In this document: piece by piece, positions 1-7,654 of the stretch
How positions within the stretch are numbered: the first letter of the stretch is position 1
How the letters are laid out: each line of letters starts with the position of its first letter
DNA from: JAAYCU01 sp964642815
Lineage (GTDB): Bacteria; Planctomycetota; Phycisphaerae; UBA1845; PWPN01
Length of the DNA stretch: 13,371 nucleotides
NCBI GenBank assembly: GCA_964642815.1
Contig: CAZXSA010000137.1
Span: 1-13,371, forward strand
Direction of reading: 5' to 3'
Translations under genes and position numbers: made by a program
The notes under the pieces: generated by a model
Told to the model about the DNA's origin: nothing
The model's database searches: none
Seen by the model: only the letters and a program-made list of their open reading frames with translations

Positions 1-771
1 CTTGACCTGCAGGGCCGGCGTGGCCGAGGAAATCTCGTCCAGAAAGATCGTCCCGGTGTCCGCGGCCTTGAATTTGCCGGCCTTGTCGCCGACCGCTCCC
101 GTAAACGAACCCTTGACATGCCCGAAGAGCTCGCTTTCCAGCAAGGATTCCGGCAACGCTCCACAACTGACCTCCACGAAAGGCCGCTCCCGCCGGTCGC
201 TGCGGTGGTGAATCGCCCGGGCGAGCAGCGATTTGCCCGTTCCCGAATCGCCCTGGATCAACACCGTGGTGCGCGATTCGGCCACCGTCTCGATCATGTC
301 GTAAATCCGTAGCATCTTGTAATCGTGGCCGATGATGTTATCCAGCCCGTAGCGTAGATCGAGTTGTTCGCGTAACGCCTGGTTTTCCCGGATGAGCGAT
401 TGTTGCTGCATCGCCCGTTGGATGACGAGGCTGATTTCCTCATCGATGATCGGTTTGGTCAGATAGTCGTAGGCCCCCATCTTGATCGCCTCGACGGCGC
501 TTTCGATGGTTCCGTAGCCGGTGATGATGATGACCACGATTTGCGGAAAACGTTGACGGATGCCCCGGAGCAGCTCGAATCCGTCGGTTTCCGGCATGTT
601 GATATCGGTAATGACCAATTGATAGGGCAGACGCTCCAACGCGGCGATGGCCTGGTTAAATCCGGTGACCCCGTTGGCCTCGTACCCTTCCAACCGCAGG
701 AACTCCACCAGCGATTCCACGATGATCCGGTCGTCATCGACCACCAGAATCCGTTCCTTGGCTTTGCTCAT
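1..771 (-). CDS. NtrC-family sigma-54-dependent response regulator (3' part outside window)
   Basis: Transcriptional activator of a two-component pair; when phosphorylated, such proteins form an ATP-driven ring that remodels sigma-54 RNA polymerase. The 257 visible residues show a receiver domain (acidic DDD at 12-14, phospho-acceptor D56 in TDINMP, T84, K106) and then an AAA+ domain from about residue 145: Walker A GDSGTGKS at 174-181, ELFGH at 214-218, sigma-54 contact loop GSFTGA at 221-226 (usually GAFTGA), and Walker B TIFLDE at 241-246. The rest of the AAA+ domain and any Fis-type DNA-binding helix lie beyond base 1. The start ATG overlaps the stop of the upstream kinase as ATGA (768-771), and AAGGAG sits 8 bases before it, so the two are translationally coupled. 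The class is certain; the target genes are unknown. Confidence 0.95.
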   Translation of the reverse strand, partial: MSKAKERILVVDDDRIIVESLVEFLRLEGYEANGVTGFNQAIAALERLPYQLVITDINMPETDGFELLRGIRQRFPQIVVIIITGYGTIESAVEAIKMGAYDYLTKPIIDEEISLVIQRAMQQQSLIRENQALREQLDLRYGLDNIIGHDYKMLRIYDMIETVAESRTTVLIQGDSGTGKSLLARAIHHRSDRRERPFVEVSCGALPESLLESELFGHVKGSFTGAVGDKAGKFKAADTGTIFLDEISSATPALQVK

Positions 772-1907
772 GAAGACTTCTCCTTCGCCGACGGGCCGGC
801 GCTTGCTTGCGCATGGATCAACCCGCCGTTCCGCAGAGGCAGATGAATGGTGAAGACGCTGCCGCCCTTCGGCCGGCGCTCCGCCCGGATCGTTCCGTTA
901 TATTTGTCCACGATGTCCTTACAGATCGCCAGGCCCAGGCCCGTTCCCTTGCCTGGCTCCTTCGTCGTAAAGAACGGTTCAAAGAGCCGATCGGTTTCCT
1001 CCGGCAAGCCGATACCGGTGTCCTCGACCGAGATGACGACTTCCTCCCGGCCGACCTGGGTACGTAGCGTCAACGTGCCCCCGTCGGGCATGGCGTCGAT
1101 CGCGTTCTTGATCAGATTGCAGAAAACCTGAAACAGATTCGTCCCCCGGATGGCTGGTACGTTTTCGTTTAGCGTGCAGACGATCGAGACGCCGGAGGCG
1201 GCGGCTTTTTCGGACATGACCTTCACCGCCTCCTCCACGACGGTGTTGATGCTTGTTTCGTCGAAAGTCGTGTGCGCTCCTCGGGAAAATTCGACCAGTT
1301 CCTTCACGATTTCCGTCATCCGCAGCAGGCCGCCGCGTGCCTCCTGTAGATAATTTTCGATCTTGTCTCCCACGCCTTGCTTGTGGGCCCGCAAGGCGAG
1401 GTTCAAATAACGCAGAATCCCATCCAGCGGATTATTCAGCTCATGCGCCACCCGGGCGGCCAGCTTGCCGACGGCGGCCATTCGTTCGGATACCGCCAGT
1501 CTCTTTTCCATGCTGGCTACCATGGTCACATCCTCGACAACCAGGATCCCGCCCGTGATCTGTCCGCTGCCCGGATCGCTCAACGGAACGCAAAGCATGT
1601 TGAGCAGCCGTTCACCCTTATTCGAGTCGCGATAAAGCACCTGTTCGCAACGTCGCTCGACCCCATGATCCAGGGCTTGGCGGAGTTCATCCGCCCAGTT
1701 CTGATAGCGTGAATCAACGATATACTGGGTTAAGGCGTCCGCGATGGAGGCGTGCTCTTCCACTAAAAAACCGGCCGCCGGATTGTGATGGATGATGCCC
1801 AAGGCGTGATCATACACGACCAGTCCCAGAGACAGGCATTGAAAGACCCGCTCCATGGTTTCACTGAGTCGCGGCCTCGGCTTGTCGGAGGAACGGCTGG
1901 GACTCAC
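768..1907 (-). CDS. Cytosolic PAS-domain sensor histidine kinase
   Basis: Sensor kinase that should autophosphorylate on a histidine and pass the phosphate to the response regulator encoded directly after it. The 379-residue protein has a PAS-like domain at about 18-130, a HisKA dimerisation domain with the H-box AHELNNP (H155), and a HATPase domain: N-box NLIKNAIDAM (N268), G1 DTGIG (296-300), F-box LFEPFFTTK (308-316) and G2 GTGLGL (321-326). No membrane segment or signal peptide is visible, so it probably senses a cytoplasmic cue, like NtrB. I chose the GTG start at 1907 because GGAG lies 6 bases upstream and an in-frame stop follows two codons further upstream. An internal ATG at residue 18 is the alternative. 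The ligand cannot be read from sequence. Confidence 0.95.
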   Translation of the reverse strand: MSPSRSSDKPRPRLSETMERVFQCLSLGLVVYDHALGIIHHNPAAGFLVEEHASIADALTQYIVDSRYQNWADELRQALDHGVERRCEQVLYRDSNKGERLLNMLCVPLSDPGSGQITGGILVVEDVTMVASMEKRLAVSERMAAVGKLAARVAHELNNPLDGILRYLNLALRAHKQGVGDKIENYLQEARGGLLRMTEIVKELVEFSRGAHTTFDETSINTVVEEAVKVMSEKAAASGVSIVCTLNENVPAIRGTNLFQVFCNLIKNAIDAMPDGGTLTLRTQVGREEVVISVEDTGIGLPEETDRLFEPFFTTKEPGKGTGLGLAICKDIVDKYNGTIRAERRPKGGSVFTIHLPLRNGGLIHAQASAGPSAKEKSS

Positions 1908-1913
1908 TGGTTA

Positions 1914-1917
1914 CTCC
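1914..1917 (-). promoter_or_regulatory. Ribosome binding site fixing the kinase GTG start
   Basis: On the minus strand GGAG is followed by six bases and then GTG. An in-frame TAA at 1911-1913 excludes any longer reading frame, so this site decides the start in favour of GTG over the internal ATG at codon 18. Confidence 0.6.
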
Positions 1918-2006
1918 AGCTTGATATCCCGGTATAACGGAATCCTAAGAACGGATTGCCGTCACCTGTTGTGATGCCGATAAACATCATTCTGATCGAA
2001 AAAATG

Positions 2007-2021
2007 GCATATCAAAAACCA
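2007..2021 (-). promoter_or_regulatory. Weak sigma-54-like -24/-12 element (GG-N10-GC)
   Basis: Read on the minus strand, TGG and TGC are placed with exactly ten bases between GG and GC, the spacing that defines sigma-54 promoters. The flanking bases match the TGGCAC / TTGC consensus poorly. It lies about 100 bases before the kinase GTG. It is mentioned only because the operon encodes a sigma-54 activator that could autoregulate. A chance match is quite possible. Confidence 0.15.
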
Positions 2022-2075
2022 CAATAATCAAAATCGGCAGAACCAAATCGCGAATGTGGTAAAAAATCAACAAAT

Positions 2076-2104
2076 AGTATAGTCGGCGGGTTGAAATAAA
2101 TCAA
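2076..2104 (-). promoter_or_regulatory. Candidate sigma-70-type promoter for the kinase/regulator operon
   Basis: On the minus strand TTGATT (4 of 6 to TTGACA) is separated by exactly 17 bases from TATACT (5 of 6 to TATAAT). The -35 hexamer overlaps the stop codon of the upstream lipoprotein gene. Transcription would begin near 2069, giving a leader of about 160 bases. The surrounding spacer (1908-2100) is clearly more AT-rich than the coding DNA around it, as expected of a promoter region. Confidence 0.4.
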
Positions 2105-2763
2105 CATTGGGGTTTCGGATTGGGGGTCCGATTCTGTTCTTGGACGGGATTGAGTCCGTTGGGATCCTCTTCCAGAGGCTGCATGATGAAAGTCCTGCGA
2201 TTAATGCGGACCGTGCGTATATGGCAAGTAACGGGGATGTAGACCAATTCAACAAAGGAGGAGGTTTGAACGGGATGATACAGTCCTGGTGCAAAATTAA
2301 TTTCTATCAGGCCCGCCCCGCAACATTCCCGGACGGCTTGGAACTGGATAGGCCATTCGGATCGCGCCGGTTCACCCACGCGCGCCACCACGCCTAAAAT
2401 CATTCCTCGCCTCAAATCCACCACCGGTGGATAGGAGGTGGGGCAGACGATTTTCTGAAAGTTTTGCCAATCGGCATCACCGTGGATCGTAACCAGATCA
2501 AACTCGTCCGACAGATTCTGTATCAAATGCCCGGGCAACGATGCCTTCGGGCTGAGTCGGGCGCGGCCGATCCACACGATAGGGGTGGGTTCGGCCGTGG
2601 CCAGTTGCCAGAGGGGTACCTCGGTTTTTAATCGCCCACTCTTACTGCTTGCACATCCGGCCATGACGATGCATGCCGAGATTATTGTCGTCAAGAGAAG
2701 CTTGACCGTCGCGCGCCGACGATTTTTCCGTCGGAAGTGGTCGGCTTGGTTGTAGGGAACCAT
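2101..2763 (-). CDS. Predicted lipoprotein of unknown function, possibly PrcB_C-like
   Basis: A 220-residue exported protein. A basic stretch (RRKNRRR, 11-17) precedes a hydrophobic segment (about 20-35) and a lipobox VMAG-C with the lipidated cysteine at 37, so it should be anchored in a membrane facing the periplasm. The mature part has five further cysteines (107, 147, 148, 180 and the last residue 220). The pattern around residues 99-178 (DW..F, PPVVDL, a G in a beta-rich stretch, then a V..IP strand) recalls the C-terminal domain of PrcB-type protease-complex proteins, but the resemblance is weak and judged by eye. The frame is open further upstream to 2922, but that would overlap ald; ATG at 2763 leaves a 91-base divergent spacer. 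ATG at 2793 is a second option. Its partner or substrate is unknown. Confidence 0.7.
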   Translation of the reverse strand: MVPYNQADHFRRKNRRRATVKLLLTTIISACIVMAGCASSKSGRLKTEVPLWQLATAEPTPIVWIGRARLSPKASLPGHLIQNLSDEFDLVTIHGDADWQNFQKIVCPTSYPPVVDLRRGMILGVVARVGEPARSEWPIQFQAVRECCGAGLIEINFAPGLYHPVQTSSFVELVYIPVTCHIRTVRINRRTFIMQPLEEDPNGLNPVQEQNRTPNPKPQC

Positions 2764-2778
2764 GCCCCAAGCTATAGT
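2750..2778 (+). promoter_or_regulatory. Weak candidate promoter for ald
   Basis: TTGTAG and TATAGT (5 of 6 to the -10 consensus) are spaced by 17 bases and would give a leader of about 70 bases before ald. The -35 match is only 3 of 6, and the element overlaps the first codons of the divergent lipoprotein gene. Confidence 0.2.
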
Positions 2779-2854
2779 AGCGTCCTTGAACATAGGTTGA
2801 GTATTTTCCCCATCTTCGGGTTTTGATTCAAGCCGAAATTGGAGGACTGTTTTT

Positions 2855-3964
2855 ATGATCGTCGGCGTGCCCCGCGAGATAAAGCCGGACGAGTATCGCG
2901 TGGGCCTGACGGCGGCCGGCACCGAAATCTTGGTTCAGAATGGTCATGAGGTACTGATAGAGCAAGGGGCGGGAGCGGGCTCGGGCTTGAGTGATGAGGA
3001 TTTCGTCAAACAGGGGGCGGTCATCGTGGACCGGGTGGATGAAATCTGGAACCGGGCCGATATGGTCGTCAAAGTCAAGGAACCGCAGCCGGCCGAGGTC
3101 GCCAAGATCCGTCCCGGGCAGGTCGTTTTTGCCTATTTTCACTTGGCCTCCGACCAGCGGTTGACGGAAGACCTGCTCCACACCCAATGCGTGGCCATCG
3201 CCTATGAAACCGTGACCGATCATCTGGGCCGGCTGCCTTTGTTGACACCGATGAGCGAGGTGGCCGGTAAGATGAGTATTCAGGAGGGCGCTAAATATCT
3301 GGAAAGGCCGATGCACGGGCGAGGAATTCTGCTCGGTGGCGTGCCCGGCGTCGAGCCGGCCAGCGTATTGATCATTGGCGGGGGGGTGGTGGGGACCAAC
3401 GCCGCCAAGGTGGCCGCCGGCTTGGGTGCCAGGGTCATCATCATGGATGTCAATATCGATCGGATGCGTTATCTCGACGACGTGATGCCGGCCAACGTAC
3501 GTACGGTTTTTTGCGACGCGGAAATGTTGCGGTACTATATCCGCGAGGCCGATCTGGTAATCGGCGCGGTTTTGGTCCCCGGAGCGAAATGTCCGCGTCT
3601 GGTTACGCGGGACATGCTGGCCACGATGAAGCCGGGGGCCGTCGTCGTGGATGTGGGCGTGGATCAGGGCGGCTGTTTCGAGACTACCCGGCCGACAACC
3701 CATTCGGACCCTATTTACGAGGTCGATGGGATCGTGCATTATGGCGTGACTAACATGCCCGGAGCTGTTGGTCGCACCAGCACCTTTGCCCTGACCAATG
3801 CCACGTCGCCATACGTGGCTCGGTTGGCCAACAAGGGCTACAAAAAGGCCTGCGCGGAAGACCGGGGTTTGGCGAACGGTATTAACATACAGGAGGGTCG
3901 GCTGACCAACCGGGCCGTGGCCAAAGCCTTTGGCCTGAAGTTTGAACCCGCCGTCCTGTCGTAA
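2855..3964 (+). CDS. ald: Alanine dehydrogenase
   Basis: Catalyses the reversible NAD-dependent deamination of L-alanine to pyruvate and ammonium in the cytosol, linking amino-acid nitrogen to central carbon. The 369 residues match the usual family length (about 370). The catalytic and substrate residues known from the mycobacterial enzyme are in register: R15, K75, H96 and D270. The Rossmann nucleotide loop is GGGVVG at 175-180, with D198 at the end of the next strand where NAD-preferring enzymes have an acidic residue. The N-terminus (VGVPREIK) and the YGVTNMPGAV segment are family hallmarks. The start is supported by GGAGG nine bases upstream. It is divergent from the lipoprotein gene and 168 bases ahead of the exporter operon, so it is probably transcribed alone. 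No clear terminator follows. Confidence 0.96.
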   Translation: MIVGVPREIKPDEYRVGLTAAGTEILVQNGHEVLIEQGAGAGSGLSDEDFVKQGAVIVDRVDEIWNRADMVVKVKEPQPAEVAKIRPGQVVFAYFHLASDQRLTEDLLHTQCVAIAYETVTDHLGRLPLLTPMSEVAGKMSIQEGAKYLERPMHGRGILLGGVPGVEPASVLIIGGGVVGTNAAKVAAGLGARVIIMDVNIDRMRYLDDVMPANVRTVFCDAEMLRYYIREADLVIGAVLVPGAKCPRLVTRDMLATMKPGAVVVDVGVDQGGCFETTRPTTHSDPIYEVDGIVHYGVTNMPGAVGRTSTFALTNATSPYVARLANKGYKKACAEDRGLANGINIQEGRLTNRAVAKAFGLKFEPAVLS

Positions 3965-4132
3965 CGTATGGAAGAATGGCGCGAGTTCCTGCTTTTTCAA
4001 GAGAAGTCGGCCGGTCGGAAATGCGAAATGGCCGTCATGGCCTTCAGGTGGGTGATGGGAGAATAGGCCAAGGCCGGGGATCGTGCTTCGACAAGATGGA
4101 TTGTCGGTTTAACTAATGGAACGTTTGCGAAA
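3965..4132. other. Spacer between ald and the export operon
   Basis: This 168-base spacer holds no gene that I can support. It has several GGCC-containing short repeats (around 4029-4073) but no stem followed by a T-run, so no convincing terminator for ald. Near its right end TCGACA resembles a -35 box, but no good -10 hexamer lies at the right distance. Confidence 0.4.
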
Positions 4133-5572
4133 ATGAAAAAGCTAATCATTACCATCGTAGTCATCGCGGCGCTGGTGGGGTTGTATGTTTGGGCTAAATC
4201 CTTACAGGTTCGTTTGTCACCCCTGGAAGGCGAAAAAGTTGTCGCCCGGCGCGGCGATCTGATTGTACCCATCACCGCCAGCGGCAAGATCGAACCGGCC
4301 AACATTGTCAACATCAAAAGCGAGGCCAGCGGCACCGTCGTTGAAACCCCTTATGAGGAAGGGCAGTTGGTCAAGCAGAGCGATCTCATTGTCCGCCTCG
4401 ATAAGGAGGACGAAAGTCGAAATGTGGAGCGGGCCGCGGCGGATTACGAACGGGCCCAAATCACTTTGGACCGTGCCAGGATATCCCATCGCCAATCCGA
4501 GGAGGTGGGCGTGCCTCTGGCTCAAGCGCGACTTGAGCAGGTCCAGGCAAGAAGCGCTTTGGCCAAAGCCAGTTATGAATGGCAGGAGAAACTAAAAAAT
4601 GATTCGCCTGGATCCAGCACGCAACTGGAATTTGACAATTACAGATATAGTCACGAAGAATCCTTAGCAACCGTCAAAGCCGCCAAGGCGGAGCTCGAGC
4701 AAGCAAAAATCGCGGTCCAGTTGGCGAATAGAGAAATAGATGCCGCGACACAAACCGTTGAAACGGCTAAGAAAGCCCTTGAAGATGCCGAGCAACGTTT
4801 GCGGGAAACCGAGGTTCTATCACCCATCGACGGCATGCTTCTTCGACGACAAGTGCAGGTGGGCGAGGTGATTTTGAGCGGAAAAACCTCGTTGGTGGGC
4901 GGGACCGACCTGATGCAGATCGCCGATATCAGCAACATCTACGCCGTGGTGAATGTCGATGAGGCTGACATCGGCATGGTGCATACCCTGGCCCCGGAAT
5001 CGGCGCGGCCCGGCCAGCCGGCCGCAACCCGGCCGGAGGATCCCGCTGGTGAACCGGCCTCGACCACCCAGCCGGAAGAACAACGGATGGTCGAGTTCCC
5101 CGAGAAAGTACTTAACAAGGATGATAAGGTCGAATTGACCGTTGAATCTTTCCCCGAGGAAAAGTTCTACGGTCTGATCGAGCGGATTTCTCCCTTGTCG
5201 GAAATCGTGCAAGCCATCGCCACCTTCCGGGTCCGGATTCGGGTCACCAGCCCCAACCGCGATAAACTGGTCGCCCTGCTGAATACCCAGGTTGAAGCCC
5301 AGTTTACCGTCCACTCCCTCCGCGATGCCGTTCTGGTCAGTTATGACGCTATCCAGAAGAATCCTGACGGCGAAGGTTTCGGGGTGTTCATCGCCGTGCA
5401 ACAACCCGGCCAGCAGAAGGCCGAGCCGGTATTCAGACGCTGCCGTTTCGGGCCGGATAATGCCATCGATGTTGCCGTTCTGGAAGGTCTGCGGCCGGGC
5501 GAGGAAGTCTACACCAAGTTGCCCATCAAGACTGAAAAAGAACGCAAGCAGGAAGGTCAGAAGAAGAAGTAA
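4133..5572 (+). CDS. MacA/HlyD-family periplasmic adaptor of an ABC exporter
   Basis: Membrane-fusion subunit expected to couple an inner-membrane ABC transporter to an outer-membrane channel. The 479-residue protein starts with one membrane segment (about 4-21). It continues with the first half of a barrel-sandwich domain (about 40-90, with SGKIEP and the SEASGTV lipoyl-like motif), a long Ala/Glu/Gln-rich coiled coil (about 92-225), the return half (LSPIDGML at 229-236, then VQVGEV), a beta-barrel and a membrane-proximal domain ending in a Lys-rich tail. Odd point: a Pro/Ala/Glu-rich stretch of about 35 residues (287-320) interrupts the beta-barrel region. The ribosome site is weak (GGA 12 bases upstream). 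The following ATPase and permease genes make the MacA role likely. The substrate is unknown. Confidence 0.88.
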   Translation: MKKLIITIVVIAALVGLYVWAKSLQVRLSPLEGEKVVARRGDLIVPITASGKIEPANIVNIKSEASGTVVETPYEEGQLVKQSDLIVRLDKEDESRNVERAAADYERAQITLDRARISHRQSEEVGVPLAQARLEQVQARSALAKASYEWQEKLKNDSPGSSTQLEFDNYRYSHEESLATVKAAKAELEQAKIAVQLANREIDAATQTVETAKKALEDAEQRLRETEVLSPIDGMLLRRQVQVGEVILSGKTSLVGGTDLMQIADISNIYAVVNVDEADIGMVHTLAPESARPGQPAATRPEDPAGEPASTTQPEEQRMVEFPEKVLNKDDKVELTVESFPEEKFYGLIERISPLSEIVQAIATFRVRIRVTSPNRDKLVALLNTQVEAQFTVHSLRDAVLVSYDAIQKNPDGEGFGVFIAVQQPGQQKAEPVFRRCRFGPDNAIDVAVLEGLRPGEEVYTKLPIKTEKERKQEGQKKK

Positions 5573-5627
5573 GTCGTATGTCCGCCTCTCCGCGACTGTC
5601 ATCGGGGGCGGATTGTCGAGTGCAAGC

Positions 5628-6368
5628 ATGATCGATATCGAGAGCATGACCAAACTATATCCGATGGGCAACACGGTCGTGCGCGCCCTCGACGGAGTTG
5701 ATATGCACATCGGCAAGGGGGAATTCGTCAGCCTTACCGGTGCCTCCGGCAGCGGAAAGAGCACCATGATGCATCTGATTGGCTGCCTGGACCGCCCGAC
5801 CGCCGGCCTGTACAAGCTCGACGGTCAGCGCGTCGACCAGATGAACGACCGTCGCCTGGCCCGCATCCGCAACCGTTACATCGGCTTTGTCTTTCAGACC
5901 TTCAACCTGATTAATCGCACCACCGCCGTGGAGAACGTGGCCTTGCCCCTGGTGTATGCGCGTCAGCGAATCACCCGCAAGAAAGCCATGCACGCCTTGG
6001 AGCGGGTAGGCTTGACCGGCCGGGCCCATCATCGGCCGAGCGAATTGTCCGGTGGCGAGCGGCAAAGAGTGGCCATCGCCCGGGCCCTGGTTAACAATCC
6101 GCCGCTGCTGCTGGCCGACGAACCCACGGGCAATCTGGATACCCATACCGGCGAGCAGATCATGGAATTGTTCCATGATCTGCATGCGGCCGGGGTCACG
6201 ATCGTGCTGGTCACGCACGAGATGGCCATCGCCGCGCAGGCTCAGCGGGTGGTTCGCATGCGCGATGGGAAAATTATCGAGGATCGGCGGGTCGATCAGG
6301 CCTTCCGCGAGGAGTTGCTGGCCGATCGAATGAACGTGGCCGGCAGAACCACGGAAACAAAGAGTTAA
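5628..6368 (+). CDS. MacB/LolD-type ABC transporter ATPase
   Basis: Cytosolic ATP-hydrolysing subunit that drives the FtsX/MacB-fold permease encoded next. The 246 residues carry every ABC motif: Walker A GASGSGKS (38-45), Q-loop Q90, signature LSGGE (140-144), Walker B LLLADEP (160-166, catalytic E165), D-loop GNLD and switch H197. Length and the YIGFVFQTFNL segment fit the MacB/LolD/FtsE class. The frame is open far upstream inside the adaptor gene, but homology begins at ATG 5628. An in-frame TTG at 5613, closely preceded by a G-rich run (5604-5611), is an alternative start. It lies 55 bases after the adaptor stop and 28 bases before the permease ATG. ATPase and permease are separate chains here, unlike enterobacterial MacB. 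Confidence 0.93.
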   Translation: MIDIESMTKLYPMGNTVVRALDGVDMHIGKGEFVSLTGASGSGKSTMMHLIGCLDRPTAGLYKLDGQRVDQMNDRRLARIRNRYIGFVFQTFNLINRTTAVENVALPLVYARQRITRKKAMHALERVGLTGRAHHRPSELSGGERQRVAIARALVNNPPLLLADEPTGNLDTHTGEQIMELFHDLHAAGVTIVLVTHEMAIAAQAQRVVRMRDGKIIEDRRVDQAFREELLADRMNVAGRTTETKS

Positions 6369-6396
6369 ATTGGAGTCTTTCGCTGGGTTTTCCATA

Positions 6397-7638
6397 ATGT
6401 TTACTTTTCAAATCATCATCATGGCCTTGCTCGGTTTGCGGGCCAACTTATTGCGCTCCCTGCTGGCCACCCTCGGCGTGATTATCGGCGTCGGTGCGGT
6501 GATCTCGGCCATGTCTATCCTCGAGGGCACGCAACGCGACATCATTGATCGGTTCGAGTCACTGGGCAGCGAGACCATCTTCGTTCGCCCGGAGTTTGCC
6601 AAACGCGGAGGCCGGCCTATCGGTCTGGTCCAGACCATGACGATGGAGGATGTCGAGGGTCTTTCCGATGCCCGGCGTTGCCCGCATATCGCCGCCGTCG
6701 CTCCACAGGTAGCCGCATCCCTGTCCCTTAAGTATTTCTCGAAAAACAAGCAGGTAGACGTTCTCGGAACCAATCACCAGTTCGCCGAGATGTTCAACTA
6801 CAAGGTCGCCAAGGATCCGGAGGGGAAAAAAGCCCGTTTCCTGACTCGCGAGGAAGTGGCCTCCGAACAGAAGGTCGCCGTGCTAGGCAGTAAGGTCGCC
6901 AGTGAATTGTTCGGCCAGGTGTCCCCGATCGACAAGGGGATTCGCCTGAAAGGCATTTCCTTTCGCATTATTGGGGTGATGGAGGAAAAGGGAAACGTCG
7001 GGATGAACGCTGTCGATACGCAGGTGTTTGTTCCCGTAACGACGGCCATGCGTCGACTGCTCGGCGTGAAATACCTGCAGGGGATGCTCGTGCAGGCCCG
7101 CGGCGCCGAGAACGTGGACGCGGCCATCGCCGAAATCAAACGCGAGCTGCGCCGCCGTCATGACATCCGGTTCCGTAGCGGACAGAAAGACGATTTCGAG
7201 ATCATCAGCCAGGAGGAACAGCGCAAGCAGGTCGATGAGGTCATCTGGATATTCCAGATCGTCCTGTACAGTATTGCCGGCATCTCTCTCGTCGTCGGCG
7301 GTATCGGGATCATGAACATTATGCTCGTTTCCGTTACCGAGCGAACCCGGGAGATTGGCGTGCGCATGGCCGTCGGCGCCCAGCGCCGCGACATTTTGCG
7401 TCAATTTCTGATCGAGTCCAGCGTCATCAGTTTCCTGGGCGGGGCCTTCGGTGTCGGTCTCAGCTACGTGATGACCGATCTACTCGAAAGCGTCACGCAA
7501 ATCATCGAGACCTATACCAGCAGTGGAGCGATCGGCTGGGCCCTGAGCATGGCCATCATGACCGGCGTCTTCAGCGGCTTGTATCCGGCCTACAAAGCTT
7601 CCCGGCTCGACCCCGTCGAGGCCCTGCGTTACGAGTAA
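6397..7638 (+). CDS. MacB/FtsX-fold ABC transporter permease
   Basis: Inner-membrane subunit of the exporter. MacB-type permeases pass a force generated by the ATPase to their large periplasmic domain instead of forming a conventional channel. The 413 residues show one membrane segment (about 20-41), a periplasmic MacB_PCD-type domain (about 45-280) and three more segments (about 285-310, 341-362, 377-396). The FtsX hallmark GIMNIMLVSVTERTREIG (304-321), followed by VRMAVGA, and the C-terminal YPA..AS.LDPVEALRYE are diagnostic. The frame opens with TTG at 6370 just after the ATPase stop, and GGAG at 6372-6375 is too far from ATG 6397 to be ideal. I prefer ATG 6397 because the product then begins like its relatives. 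The gene ends 16 bases from the convergent mqnE. Confidence 0.92.
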   Translation: MFTFQIIIMALLGLRANLLRSLLATLGVIIGVGAVISAMSILEGTQRDIIDRFESLGSETIFVRPEFAKRGGRPIGLVQTMTMEDVEGLSDARRCPHIAAVAPQVAASLSLKYFSKNKQVDVLGTNHQFAEMFNYKVAKDPEGKKARFLTREEVASEQKVAVLGSKVASELFGQVSPIDKGIRLKGISFRIIGVMEEKGNVGMNAVDTQVFVPVTTAMRRLLGVKYLQGMLVQARGAENVDAAIAEIKRELRRRHDIRFRSGQKDDFEIISQEEQRKQVDEVIWIFQIVLYSIAGISLVVGGIGIMNIMLVSVTERTREIGVRMAVGAQRRDILRQFLIESSVISFLGGAFGVGLSYVMTDLLESVTQIIETYTSSGAIGWALSMAIMTGVFSGLYPAYKASRLDPVEALRYE

Positions 7639-7654
7639 TTTTCAGCGACGTTCG

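Noticed and set aside
2535..2560. CTTCGGGCTG string resembling the repeat core near ugd
   Set aside because: It matches only about ten bases, is inside the lipoprotein coding region and lacks the flanking AGCGAGGGA part, so it is not counted as another copy.
2716..2734. CCGACG / CGTCGG inverted repeat with a T-rich loop
   Set aside because: It lies within the signal-peptide-coding part of the lipoprotein gene, has six pairs and is not placed as an operator or terminator. Probably chance.
2828..4000. Long open frame on the minus strand opposite ald (about 390 codons)
   Set aside because: It lies entirely antisense to a well-supported ald gene, has no recognisable motif and is His/Gly/Arg-rich, as expected of a shadow frame in GC-rich DNA.
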